A DNA stretch of 64,000 nucleotides from Taenia hydatigena (GCA_036345935.2 JADWOT020001810.1:1-64000), one strand, 5' to 3'. Numbered from the stretch's first letter, positions 47,849-59,687 are shown. Program-made: numbers and translations. The notes: generated from the sequence alone by a model not told the origin.

Positions 47849-48849
47849 ACTGACCGTGCAGAGCTAGCTAACTGGGAAATATTGCACGGAGGGAAATTCG
47901 TGAAATTGCCTTTAAAAAACACCATTTTAGGCGTAGCGTGGTGTGCGAGTTGCGATATCCTCTTCCTTCTCCATCACAGCAAATGCGGTGGGGCTACCTT
48001 CTCAACACACTGCGTCACAACGTGAGCCCCTACCCCTTCCTACGTCGTCAAAGAGGCACTGCTCCCTATTCTGAGTTATTTCGTCCCCTTTTATTTTCAA
48101 GATGAGTGGAATGGAAATGTATACATGCATGCATGCCTACTCAAACTACCATCAGCACAACCTCCACCAGAAGAAGGTAAGGCTCCAATTTACAAAAGGC
48201 GTGCATTCTAAACAAAACATTCCTAGCAGCGGTAACTACTGTGTCACGAAGTAGGTTGCATGCTTCCTTAGTGTGTCACCAACAAGGGTTCAGATGGAGG
48301 AGAAGGAGGAGGATTGCCGTTGCAACTCTCTTATCCCATGCGGTGTCTACCTGCTGACAGTCTCTACTGCTTAAATGTTTTGAAGGCGGAATATTATTGC
48401 TACTGAATTGACGCTCAGTAGGAGTTGCACGTCGAGGTAATTATTTGATCGGACATTGGCTGGGGTAGGGGGTTGCACACAGATGAGGGGGATTGAAAAA
48501 AGAGGCCGAGGAGGAGAAAAAGCAGAAGAGAGACATCCGTCCGCATTCATTTTGTAAATAACAGCACCCCTCCGCATAATCAATAAGACAGCGGTATTGT
48601 TTCATAAGAAGACGTTGCGAAGAACGCCTTAATTGAAGAGTCGTGAGCAAGTTCCTAGAAGTGACTTGGAAGGAAGAAGGGCACCCTTCTTTCAACAACT
48701 AGTCGTGAGCAATGCGGGGAGGGAAGGTGGCAAAGAAGTAGAATCCACCTATCAGACAATAAAACCGCTGCGCACCGACTCAACACCCACCTACAGGACT
48801 TCGCAAGCAGTAGAGCCGCTTGCAATTGTCAGTCAAACCACACATTAGG

Positions 48850-48996
48850 TGTAGTACTTTGTTTGTTAGAACTACCGGTTTCTTTCAAGGCATCCGGGCC
48901 ATGCCAGCAGTCTTTTTCCTTCTGTCCGGTGAATGTATATATTCTACCTTAGCATTCTGCCTTCTTATGCCTTCAAGGGAGCCTCGGGACGCTACA
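48850..48996 (+). mobile_element. Solo-LTR-like repeat, copy e, with empty site in D1
   Basis: Begins TGTAGTACTTTGTTTG and ends GGACGCTACA. It is about 40 bp shorter than copy b through an internal deletion. It is flanked by TTAGG (48845-48849) and CTAGG (48997-49001), a one-mismatch 5-bp duplication. The D1 block has one uninterrupted site (about 38181-38200) at the same place, so the repeat inserted into D2 after D1 and D2 separated, or was lost precisely from D1. Confidence 0.85.
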
Positions 48997-51900
48997 CTAG
49001 GGCTCCTACTTTAGCCCTTTGTCGACTTCTCGTAGCTGATAAGCCGAATCTGACCCAACCTAGCAAATTGTGGTGTTGCTACCGCGCAAATACCTGCTGC
49101 ACGCTTCTACAATATTCCTCTTAAACTAATTTTATTAACAAGAGCTCATTTGCTCAGAGAACGTAATGAAATTATGGAAGGAGCCTGGCCTAAAATACTG
49201 ATGTCGGTTTTCCTTGATCTTCTCTCTCTCTCTCACACGATAAGTTGTATGGATAGCAAAATTGTTTTCCGACAACAGCCTATAAATGAATTAATGACGC
49301 TCATAGACCGTGTCATAATAATATTGAATTGCAGCATGCTTTCAAACAAGCAAGCATAGTCAAAAATAGATAAAAGCACTATTTGATTCAAATTGCATGC
49401 CTTGCTTATTTTAAGGAAAGAGTTGCCAAACGAAAGGGATACTGCATGGCGTAGTGCCTAGCACACATATTATGATCCCCATGTTTGTTGAGCTGCTGTT
49501 AATGGAAATGCTATATCGCTCCCCAATGTGTTTCGACCTGTTGTGCGCCTACACTTTGCAAAAAAACACTTTTGAATGCACAAGAAATGTGTAATTTTGG
49601 TGCATCTAAGAGTACTTTTACTTGCCGTATCATTTCGTAGGTACAGATTAACGCAAAGTAGATTTGATATTCGAAAAGAATGAGCAAAAGATGCTGTTCC
49701 CAAAAGTCGTCTAACATCAGAAATAGAACAGAATGGAAATAAATATTTTACTGAACATAGGCACACGAGCATGATGAGTGACAGATTTTAATCCAATGAA
49801 ATTTATAGAACCTAGTCATTTTGTCCTGTGTGTCAATTGAAATGCATCACGTATCATTTAAGACCAAAAATAAATACGCATGCTCTTTGTAATTTTTTGA
49901 CGCACACCAGTTACCGATTGCATATTTCGCTAGGTGAAACAAGTCTTTAAGTTAACTAAGTCGTTAATCATTTTGGAGGTCATCAGCGGTAACTGCTTTC
50001 CACCTCGTTGGTAAATGGGACCATCGAAACGCTAAAATTACATGATTTGGGCAAAAGTGGGCTGCGTTTTTTTCAGAGCATCATCTTACTTGCTGAGAAT
50101 TACTCGGTAAAAATGGATTTACGGGACATGAATTTCATTAGAATGTACTGCGTCCTTTAACGAGGGATTCAAGATCAGGGTCCCGCCTTTGGCATTGCTT
50201 TGCACATATTGCACGTAAGAATAAATTGAATTTTATGATTTCTTACCACACTTGTCATGCATCAACGAAAAATAGCTGTTTACTGCTTATTACCAGGATT
50301 TTAATCACTAATGCGCAGTAAATTGCTATAGTACCGACCTACACCTATATAAATGTTGGTCATTCTGGGTTATTTAATAGCTATGAAGTTATGGTTAAAA
50401 GCCTTCAAGGCAAGGCGAGAAAAGGATTTAACTACCAAATAGTTGCTCACCGCCGTCAGAATGTTCAGAGTTCAGCTTAGATCAATGCATGCATAAGGCA
50501 TTACACAAGTAAAATAATGCCAAATTAGACAAAGCGTACCGTGCTTCAAGCATTTTTTACCTCAGTCTTAAAGTGATCATAATAAGGCCCCGACTTACTT
50601 ACCCACTTAATAGTAGGCTCTCTTTTGCAATTGCTAAACAGATCTCCTTTGAAACCATAAGGTTTTGTTTCATGCAGCTGGACTGAGAGTGTGCATTAAA
50701 GAAAATAAGGACGCGCCAAATTTTGTTCATTAAATCTAAATTTGGTTAGGATTAGGCTATAAGTGTTAGGCCACTTGCGTTCCAGTAGAATGCATTTCAA
50801 CTGTAGGACGTTTGATGCCTAGGAATGAACACAATGTAGTGCGAATGATTTTAATACGAAAACTGGGACAGCATAAGTACATATCTGCGATCTAGCTTCT
50901 TGATATTTTATCGAAACTATTGAATTGTGTACTTGACTCTTCCTTCTATCGCTGATAGCTGCGGTATTTTCCGTGTTGCGCATTCGAATTTGAACCTGTC
51001 CGATGTTTAAGTAGCCTATTTTGACAAAGAAAGTTAAAATAAAGCAAGAATATAAAGCTGCGCTATTTTTAGTCTATTTAGATATAGAGCCGACCAAAAT
51101 TGTATTCTAGCAGCCTATTCTATTCAGTAATTGTTTGCGGCAGTTCCTTTATCAACTTGTAAGAGAGTAAGGTTCGGCCGATGATTAGAGCGCCTAGGAT
51201 GACACAGATAGTTGACAATGAACGAATCCGCACTCTAAGTGATCACAATGGGTTGAATTTGATAGTCATGTGCATGTTTTGTTCTGTAAACGTTTTCAAC
51301 AAGGGTATAGAGCAAATCTCTTCGCTCCCCTCTTTAATCCAAAATTGGCTAGAAATGAAACTCACCATTCGGCTTCCTTTTGTACTTGCATGTAGCAGTT
51401 CTTGTTCACATATCTGGCTTTTTTTGGCGTGTTCAATATGTGGGGAGTCCGTTTTAGCAAAGAAAGTTGCGATAGCGCAAATACATGCAATTTTGATCCA
51501 GACTTGTTCAATATTAAGACTTGGTGGTAGGCCCTCTTCTGCAATTGTTTGACATAGCATAGTAGAACAATTTGGGAGACGAAACCAAGACTAGCAAAAG
51601 TACAGAGCTCCGTTTATTTTTATCCACATTGATGCGAAATTCCTCAGACTTGGGTATCAGCAGCTCATTACCTTCTGTAAGAGATTACAGCAGTTTCCGC
51701 TTTAAAATCGGACACCGCATGTGTGGTCGAGGTGAAGGGTGTCTATCGTGACAAAAAAAGCTGGGACACTACAGGTCTTAGGATGCGTTTTGTTTTGTCT
51801 GTTTTGATCTCCAGTTTCCCAGTCATGAGATTTGGCTGCTTACTTCTGTAAGCCCTTGCAGCAGGTCTTGCTATAAAATCGGGCAATGTCGGTGAACTTA

Positions 51901-53189
51901 AAATGGAGGTTGTCTATATCGGCAGGGAGAGCTAAGAAAGCACGGTAATAAAGGAAAATGAAAAAGTAAGGAAAGACTTGTGCACTTAGAACAAAGATAA
52001 AGCAGTTTAGACTTAAAGATTGATAATGCGAATGTGTGAAAATATGAGATAAAGTAAAGTTGAATAGGGTGAATTAAGCAATGCATTTTTAAAAGTAAAG
52101 TTTGCTTTACGGAGCAGGAACATACTTCATGTTTGTCAAACACTTGTCTTCCCTTCTTATTAATAGCATTAGGCAGATGATTCACTCTGCGCCTGCTCTT
52201 GCTTCCTCCTCTTATTGACAATCCATCCGTGCGCCAATCTCATCCCTCACTTCATTCGCGTGGCCGCTTCAATATTGTCGCCTCCTCTAGTGTGCTATTC
52301 GATAAAAAATCAAGCTCTTTTCATTAAGCCGATTGCTTTATAAATGACTGTCACATGATTAGATAAGTAGGCAAGTGAAGCAGTGTAGGAAAGGATGGAA
52401 GAGGGTAGGAAAAAAGTGCAGAACACTGCACTGCAGCTCCATATCCACGACTTCTCACCTACCCCTTGACTCTTTCGGCTAAGCATTCCTGTTGCTTCAC
52501 TCATACCGAAGAAGCCCATAGACCAATATTGCCATTCGAAATGAAAAATAGCATTCGTCCAGGTACAGAATTAGGGCACGCACCAGAAAAGTCCTTTTGC
52601 TTTAATAAATACCATTCTGTGGGGATGATATGCCGATTTCTTATATCAACATTATGCCCTGCACACTCACTTCTCTTGTCTCATGCTCTCAAGTATACTT
52701 CAGGAGGCCTGCTGGTGTAAATTAACTTGCCTGTTATTCTTGTCCTGCTTTGAAAGCACTGTAGAACGGTACGCAAGTCCAGACTTGACCAGATCTGACT
52801 AATTTGGACTGTGCCGGGATAGACAAGATTGGCAACCGAGGCTAGATTATGACAAGCTTGAGTAAGGCGCCCTATACGTTACCATTCAAGCCATTCCCAG
52901 CACTCAAATTTGGCCCGCTCAATCAACTTGACGTAAATCCATGCCAAGTGGCCGTCTCTTTCTTTCTTACAGACATTAGAGATCGAAGTACGCAGACCGG
53001 GGGTTAGTTCGATGGCTTCTTTGAAATGGATGGGGAGGAGCTCTCTTATCTACGCCCCATTTCTCATGTCACACTCCAACGCATCTCTGGTGAGTGTCTC
53101 CTTTTTCGTCCACTACGCTCTACAAGCTTAAACGCATTGAGTCTTGCATTATATCGAACTCATTCAAAAGAGAGAGTCAGTACGTTTAC

Positions 53190-54062
53190 CATTTTAGCTT
53201 CTTGCCTATATTTTTCGACTTTGGTGCCACGAGAACGTCACGCACCTCTGCCTCCTCTACTCTTCTCTCACTTTTTCCTTCTACCTCATCATCTGCCAGC
53301 ACCCTCTTTGTAGACTCCCTTTTATCTCTTCACTAATCTCAATCTCCATTGTGACATGATTAAATAATGCACAGAAACAATCTAGCTTAAATTAGCACAG
53401 TTTAGACTGGATCTGACTTAATTAAGCTCTACTTGAAATTAATTCTTTTTTAGCATAGCTTTGCTTGAATTGCCACCAACTTTCTATTTTCATTTTTCAT
53501 TCTGTCACTTCAGTTTGTCCTACTCCACTTTGCCTTAATTCCGTCTCCTGCTTCTACTTCTCCTTCACTTGCGCTTTCGAGAGCAAAGCTGCAAAAAAGT
53601 CGAATTCCTATCTGCCTATCTCACTACTCAACCCTTTTTTTCTCTGTAGAGAATAACTCTACCTAACATTTACAATAACGAGTGAAATTGTTCGCTTTTG
53701 CTCCAGACAGCCTGCTTTGTACCCGCAATGCATTTACGCCTGTCTGTTTGTTTGCCCAAGTTTATGTGTGCAGCATTGTCCACTTTCACTTTTGTTCATT
53801 TGGAGAGTGGCCTTAATTGGCGTCCAACGAAAACAAGCAGGAACGTCTGTGTGCTTGTGTGTGTGGGTGCAAAGGCGCATTCTCCTTATTCTCGCCAACT
53901 AACTTGTCCTTCTAGTTAATCAAATCGACTACGAGGAGAGCGCTGGCAGACGATGAGGTAGGAGGAGAAGGAGAGTTGGGTGAGGAATCTAGAGGTGAGA
54001 GGCGTTTTCGTGGCACTTGCGTAGAAAAATAAAGGTAAGGAGCCAAAATGCAGGGACCGAAT
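53190..54062. repeat. Fold-back arms inside D2
   Basis: The plus arm 53190-53330 ('ggtgccacgagaacgtcacg') is repeated as a reverse complement at 53930-54062 ('gcgttttcgtggcacttgcg'). The arms are about 0.13 kb and the loop about 0.6 kb, and equivalent pairs exist in D1 and C3. With both arms in one molecule, a hairpin is possible. Confidence 0.55.
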
Positions 54063-54300
54063 CAAACAATCCATGCATGCATTGTCATCAGCAGACACTT
54101 TTCTGTGTTAAACTGTTCAATCATAGTGCCGCCGTTCCTCATACCAGCACGCAACTTAGCAGTCAATCACCCTCATTGTTTTAACCAGGTAGGTGCTTGA
54201 TCATCCGTTCTTACTCCAGCCAACCACGCTATCAACCTTTGTCTAAGGTGTCTGACCATTGTGTATAACAAAAGAAAGACTCCAGTGAACATTGAACGCA

Positions 54301-55537
54301 ACTGCGATTGACTTTAGCAATTTTCATGCCTAATATTACTTGTGTAGTTCTGAGGCACGTAGAGTGAGCCTGTTGTGAAAGAGGCAAATGAGAGACAACG
54401 GTTCATTCGTGCGGTCATTTGTGTCCGCTTGGACGAAGAGCTGATCCAAAATCAGCAACCATATGCCTATTTCGTCCATCATTTGTAGCCTTTCTTGTTT
54501 TATACACTACTAGTTTCTCGTTTGCCTGTAGCTAACTCATTGTGCAAAACAAATTTTCTTGAACTAAGCAGCTTGCTCTATTTATTACATTGTTTCGGGC
54601 TAATTTTTGCGAAGTCAGAATTAGTTTGACATTTGTTGTTGTTGTTGTTGTTTGTGATAGCCTTAATCAACGCAAAAATCTCACTTGGGTATCAGAGGTG
54701 CCCTCTGCACAATTTTTTCCATGAGGGTATAAAAATGTAGACAAAACTTAGGCAATCTGCACAATTATTTTTGATTAATCGCCCGATCCATCGGTCAGTA
54801 AAACGAACAAACTTGATAGGGTTACATGCCTAGATAATATAAAGCCTAAATGGTAAATTTTGCGTTTATTTTTTTTAATAAGTGAGTGAACAGAATTAAA
54901 ATGGGTAACTAAAGCTTAAAGTGGGTACAAATTACTTGGGATTGGTGAAGGGGGTGCTACTAATAATAGGAGTATATAAGACATAAATGGGGCTGCATTA
55001 TTTAATCACGAATTCTTTAAGTAAAATCCTAAATACTGCAGGTTTTATCATTACAAAGCCTGTTTAGTGCTGCGAATTGTAGACTTACGAAAAACGTTTT
55101 CCAAACTTACTTGGGCTTGATGGTGTCCGAATGACTTTTCTTTTTTGTGCCCTCTATTCCGACCAGCCATACCAATGATGTCGTGGCACGCCTGTGTCAG
55201 CAACAGAATCCGTGGCTTCAGGTTTAGTCTGGGGTCAAGGCCCTGATTTTACTGCCTGTTGAGAGCAAGTAATGTTTGAGGAGCGGGTGTCTTTTGCACC
55301 TATGGTTAATGATAATGGCAATGGTGTATCGAAGTGTATGAAAACGTCTATTCGAGTCGAGCTATGAATGCGTGCGAATGACTGGCAATTGGAAAGCATG
55401 TAAGGTCAAATGTGATCTGGGATTTCATCTTTGTCCTCTTCCATTCGTGCACGTGTTTTCAATGTTTTGCGCTACTTCCATATGCTGAGAGAATAGTTTA
55501 TTTTAGCAAAGTAGTGTATATCAATGTGGCCACACTC
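54301..55537. other. No gene called; one possible small exon
   Basis: Contains a (TTG)n run (54632-54653). A good acceptor (pyrimidine tract and CAG ending 55168) precedes an open stretch of about 55 bases to a CAG/GTTTAG donor near 55222. It encodes a plausible short peptide in one frame, but no neighbour supports it. Confidence 0.4.
54632..54653. repeat. (TTG)n microsatellite
   Basis: About seven TTG units within a T/G-rich context. Confidence 0.9.
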
Positions 55538-55955
55538 TCATGAATGCTTGAGCCAGCCAAGTTCAAACTCCTTGCAAGCATTCATCGGAATGACTTTGAA
55601 CTGCCCTAGCATATGAATGGCTTCAGTACAGATCGGTGTGTACGTCGTTTTCATGGTGTAAACCCAGTAGATATTGCTTGCCCTTGCCATAGATGGGACG
55701 CAGTAATTGCCGTTCTGTGGGACTAGGATGGCGTAAAGCCCTCCAGTAAAGCCAAGTCTTTTAATGAAAGCATTTGCGCTTGCGAATCGGGCAACCTTAT
55801 AGCAAAGGGCATGGAAGCAGCCATTACTTGGGAGGTAGAAAAGGCTCTATCGTCCTTCCTCGAGTCGGTTTACCTAAACGGCGGGATGACCCATCTAGCT
55901 GTGTAGGCTTGTCAGTTTCCTGATTTACATCCTCTTTCAGATTGCCCTTAGGCAT
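55538..55955 (-). pseudogene. Unassigned coding relic, about 145 codons in two overlapping frames
   Basis: ATG at the complement of 55953-55955 opens a 43-codon frame (charged, with Asp-Gly-Ser-Ser-Arg-Arg) ending at TAA (55824-55826). A second frame, open from 55846 to TGA at 55538-55540 (102 codons), overlaps it with similar residues (Phe-Leu-Pro-Pro in one, Tyr-Leu-Pro-Ser in the other), as if one base was gained or lost at a T run near 55840. The long frame has mixed, protein-like composition with Leu-Gly-Phe-Thr-Gly-Gly and Tyr-Trp-Val-Tyr segments. No family was recognised. It could alternatively be two exons. Confidence 0.4.
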
Positions 55956-56055
55956 CTAAGAAACGGTTGCACTGACCCTGATCGGAATCACTTTTGCTGT
56001 TACTTAGTGTTTATATGTGGCGTGTGCTTCGTAGTACCAAACGGAGGCTAGCTAG

Positions 56056-56577
56056 AAAGCTGCTTATATCGTAAACAATAAAGCTGATAAAGACCAGGCT
56101 TCCTTTCTGGTTTCGGAGCAGGGGTTGACCCGTTTGATCAAACAACCCCAAAGGCGGTGTGACTATCTTGGCAGCAAAACAGGTGGACCGGTAAGGGAAT
56201 TTCTGGCAATGAGGGGCTTATAGTACCGCCAAATGTTTGATGACATGGAGAGATGCGTTCCAGCAACAGACTCATGGAACAGCAGTCCTAGTGATAGTCT
56301 TGGAACTACTGAGAGCTCCCAACCACAACGGAAGTCTCAATATACAGTATTACAATTGAAGCATGCTCCTTTAGGGGAAGGTGGTGGCATGTTGTTGAGG
56401 CAAAAGCAGCAATTTATATCCTCCTCTTCACTAGCCTGCTCTTGATCCGATTCAGCACTAAGGTATATTGCTGCTAAAACAGACCCAAAGCAGGATGGTG
56501 AAGACGAGGATATGAGGAAATATGTGGATCTGACAAAGCGAGTTATTCGCTTTCTCTATGAAGCGTCTGCGGACTGA
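56056..56577 (+). pseudogene. Unassigned coding relic, 174 codons in one frame with two internal stops
   Basis: From after TAG (56053-56055) to TGA (56575-56577) a single plus-strand frame has only two internal stops, TAG 56221-56223 and TGA 56443-56445. The part after the first stop starts with ATG (56233). It is Ser/Gln rich, and the end is charged (Asp-Gly-Glu-Asp-Glu-Asp, then Lys-Arg-Val-Ile-Arg-Phe-Leu). The first 0.13 kb overlaps the repeat shared with 4.2-4.37 kb. The product is unknown. A pseudogene or several exons with short introns are both possible. Confidence 0.4.
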
Positions 56578-56724
56578 CCTTAGCTGTCCTTCATGAAGTG
56601 GCTGTGATGCTAGTGTTTCGCTGTTCTAACAGTTTTGAGGCCCCCATTGCATGTTTTGGTGAAAGCCATTTTGTCTTTTAAATATATTCTCGTGAGAGCT
56701 ATGCGTGAAGTTGGAAGTCGCTAA

Positions 56725-57123
56725 ATGAACTGTTTTAGAGTCATACAAAGTTTAGCGTTCATATTCTGTGCGGAAATAATTTACCTTAACTGCGCCTGTA
56801 GCGGATACTATTATCCAGTCAACGTGAAACGTCAGTTAGTTATTTTTAAGACAAATACGTTCAAACGATTTAAATGCAATTCAATTTCCATCTGCTTCAC
56901 AGCTCAGTTTAAACCTTTAAAGGTTTCAAGTCGGGTGTGGGGCACAGTTCATCATCACACGCAGATCTTGATTTCGATGACCAGATTGTGGTTAATCAAA
57001 TTTCTAATGTTTGACACGTTTACTGTTATGCTATCAACTTTGAAATACTTATCCACAGGAAGCAAATGCCAGCATGCACGCAATAACGAAGGTGGATGTT
57101 GTTTCTTTTCATTAGAGACATGA
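56725..57123 (+). CDS. Hypothetical 132-aa ORF with a signal-like N-terminus
   Basis: ATG 56725-56727, stop TGA 57121-57123. Residues 6-25 are hydrophobic with small residues at the end (Cys-Ala-Cys-Ser-Gly), which resembles a secretion signal. The rest is Lys, Thr and Phe rich with scattered Cys. A 'taaatatatt' stretch lies about 40 bp upstream (56679-56688). It is the longest ATG-initiated frame in the right half and is not repeated in this window. Chance occurrence in AT-rich DNA remains possible. Confidence 0.25.
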   Translation: MNCFRVIQSLAFIFCAEIIYLNCACSGYYYPVNVKRQLVIFKTNTFKRFKCNSISICFTAQFKPLKVSSRVWGTVHHHTQILISMTRLWLIKFLMFDTFTVMLSTLKYLSTGSKCQHARNNEGGCCFFSLET

Positions 57124-58427
57124 AAACTCACCCAAATCAGCACCATCGTTTGTCCCTTTCTTCCCCTTCTTCCCCTTTTTTAAAGGTGATAGTTCACGCA
57201 GGTCGATGTGCTACATGCAAAAGCGATGACGACACTCAATATACCAAAATATTCGGAGGCAATGCAATGTAAAATTCAGGCCCGTGTCGCATGCAACTTT
57301 CTAGTTCTACGAATCAGTTCACTTCCCAAGATCCCTTTTTTGCATGCACGAATTGGCTTGATCGGTCCTCCACAATCAACGCCTCAAATGCGCTTAATCA
57401 CCTCTCTCACACTTGAGCACGAGGCTCATTGGCATCACTCCTGCCCAAAACACCCATAAATTTGTGCCTGGCAAACTGGGCCTTAGCAAATAAAGTTGAG
57501 AGAGGAGGACCGGGAAAAACAATGAAGTTTTGATGGGAGACTAAGCGCCACACTCCTTCATCATTTTGTGTTTATCTTCTCGGAAGGGCAGAACTAACCC
57601 GGACACAGCACAGAACATGTTTTACATGCTCTCAATACCTATTCTCTCTCTCGACTTATCCATCATTCGACTTCAGAAGTTCGAGCAAGAAATGCTTCTC
57701 ATTTAGGTCGATGACATTGTTAAAATCAAGAAACGCAACATTTCAACTCTAGTGTCAACACTAATCACAACGAGGTAAAAGCTTTTTGAGGTAGAGGATC
57801 TGAAACCACGTTGAGTTGTAACTGGAATACAGAATTGGCCTTAATTAATCACCACCATGCAGCATTTCATAGTCGCCTCCGTAGGGTCAATTAAGACCAT
57901 AGTGAATCGACATCCGACAGCCTACTCTGACGGATCGCCTTCCCTTGACTAGAGCAGATGCCACTTCATCTTATTAGTCTAGCGAGAAGTGAAGGACACA
58001 ATCGGTGGCCGACGCACGCCCATTCCCTCCCCTATCACTTTATCCAGCTGGACGAACCTCAGGCCCTAATAGAATAATCAAGAAGAAACAACAACACGCC
58101 GCTTAGATAGTTTTTTAGCTCCCTTAAATGCTAATGGCTGGAGCGAATGCTTTCATTCTCATCAATAAACAATTCCTGGTGGCCGACACTATACGTCGGA
58201 TGTGCAACAAAGTCTTTAAAGCATGCTAAGCCAGGTCGGTAAACTCCAATCCAATCTCTAAGGTGATAATACATTTTCTATCTTTCCTTTGCACCACTGT
58301 CGTCTTCAGTGCCGAGAAACAGTGTTGTGGAGACGACATCTGCTGAATGTATTGCTAGCCACTAACTGGGCCAGTGATAAAAATAAGAGAAGAATTGGAA
58401 AATTAACACAATTGACGTCACACAAAG
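57124..58427. other. No supported gene
   Basis: Contains an 83-codon plus frame (57208-57459) and smaller frames without motifs, conserved copies or good splice pairs. Confidence 0.45.
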
Positions 58428-59047
58428 TTGATGGAGTAGGAGTGGGAAAGAAGCTTGCATCACTTCCATTGTAACGCTGTTGCTCGAGACATCACCCGAG
58501 TGACAATTAAGATGTCGAGGTGCACGAGGAAAAAGATTGTCAAGAGCGAAGCAGCCAAGTTTGCTTAGCCATCGAAGGAAAATTGTCAGATTGTGGTTGA
58601 TAGCTGAAGCCGAATAAGGAAAGAAGTAGCATTGGCTCTGATCTTTTGTCCCCATGACTTGACTTTTAAGCTACTAATTTATTGCAAGTGCTTCGTTTAG
58701 ATGTTAAAGGTAAAAACTAACTTAAGGATATCAACAAAGCAGATATGCACTTGTAAGCAGAAAAAAGCAAAAAGTACAGAAGCGAAGCCTTAAAATTGAA
58801 GAAAGAAAAAGTATCAGCTGTAATGATTTAAACAACTTTTTAAGGTAAAAGAATTCTTTTGAGTGAAGTTACCACTGCGATCACGTCTGGTAAGGTACCG
58901 CAAATTTAACAGCGACGAAGAGTAAATTTGAAATTCTCCCTGCACAGTGACCACTCGCCACCACAGCATTTAGCAACACCGATTCACCTTAGGGCCATAA
59001 CCACAACACGAAACCTGGTGGCTCATCGGGACTAAATCTTACCCTCT

Positions 59048-59290
59048 TTGGCGAACATAAAATTATTTAGAAAGTATGAAATCCGCCTAGTTATTGCACG
59101 GGAGATGCGTCAGCACTTGGCGGCCGAGAGGCGATTGAAGCTACTCAGGCCATACTTTAACGCATACTGTGAGGACACTACGTTGACTTTATCAAACGTA
59201 GTCATAATCAGTGGTTCTGTTACAAGAATGATACCGCCAGCCTACAATACAGAGAGTATGGACGTGACGTTTCATTCATTTGCTTTTTAA
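59048..59290 (+). CDS. Unassigned 80-codon frame of unit E, intact copy
   Basis: Open from TTG at 59048 (TAA upstream at 59033-59035) to TAA at 59288-59290, with the first in-frame ATG inside at the Arg-Glu-Met-Arg-Gln segment. The N-terminal half is Arg rich (Ala-Glu-Arg-Arg-Leu-Lys-Leu-Leu-Arg), followed by Val-Val-Ile-Ile-Ser-Gly-Ser. E1 has two TGA codons in the same frame, so E2 is the better preserved copy. No family was recognised. Confidence 0.3.
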   Translation: MANIKLFRKYEIRLVIAREMRQHLAAERRLKLLRPYFNAYCEDTTLTLSNVVIISGSVTRMIPPAYNTESMDVTFHSFAF

Positions 59291-59510
59291 AAGGCAAATG
59301 GACGAAGAAAGTGAAACAGCTCTGCATTCTGCAACAAACGGCTTAAATTCCATTTTGTTAACGAACAAGTCGTGCTCTCCTACATCCCTACTGCGTGGGC
59401 GAGAGCGCTTTGACCAACGCATTTCTCATTGCCATGAGGGTCGCGAAGGACCATGTGGCGGAACATGAACTTGCACCTGATAGAGCGTTTTCCGGTTGTA
59501 GCCGAGAGTG

Positions 59511-59687
59511 ATGGCGAATGTAGAAAGTGAAGTAACGTTAGTGCCTGAGTCCCCGAATCTTAAGAAGGAATTGTTTGCACACATTATAGAACCATTGCAA
59601 AGATGTGATCTGGAATTTCTCATTTTCCATGTTAAACGACAGAACGAGAGGGCAATGCAGAGTACCCATCGAGATCCGTTTATTTGA
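59511..59687 (+). CDS. Small 58-aa ORF in the conserved core of E2
   Basis: Same peptide as the E1 copy at 43599-43775. The only base difference between the copies is synonymous. ATG follows an in-frame TAG (59499-59501). A role cannot be inferred. Confidence 0.35.
   Translation: MANVESEVTLVPESPNLKKELFAHIIEPLQRCDLEFLIFHVKRQNERAMQSTHRDPFI

Larger units (their letters stand above)
47849..54300 (+). repeat. Family D block, copy D2 (about 6.45 kb)
   Basis: Direct copy of D1 and reverse complement of C3. It keeps about 0.66 kb lost from D1 and extends further right, through 54.12-54.26, which matches the complement of 10.44-10.60. The reading frames inside (52026-52221 minus, 53094-53336 plus, for example) are not conserved. 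Confidence 0.9.

Noticed and set aside
51181..51560. 123-codon plus-strand and 105-codon minus-strand frames in D2
   Set aside because: No counterpart is open in D1 (39.4-39.6 kb) or C3, and two opposed frames over the same bases suggest chance in a low-stop stretch.
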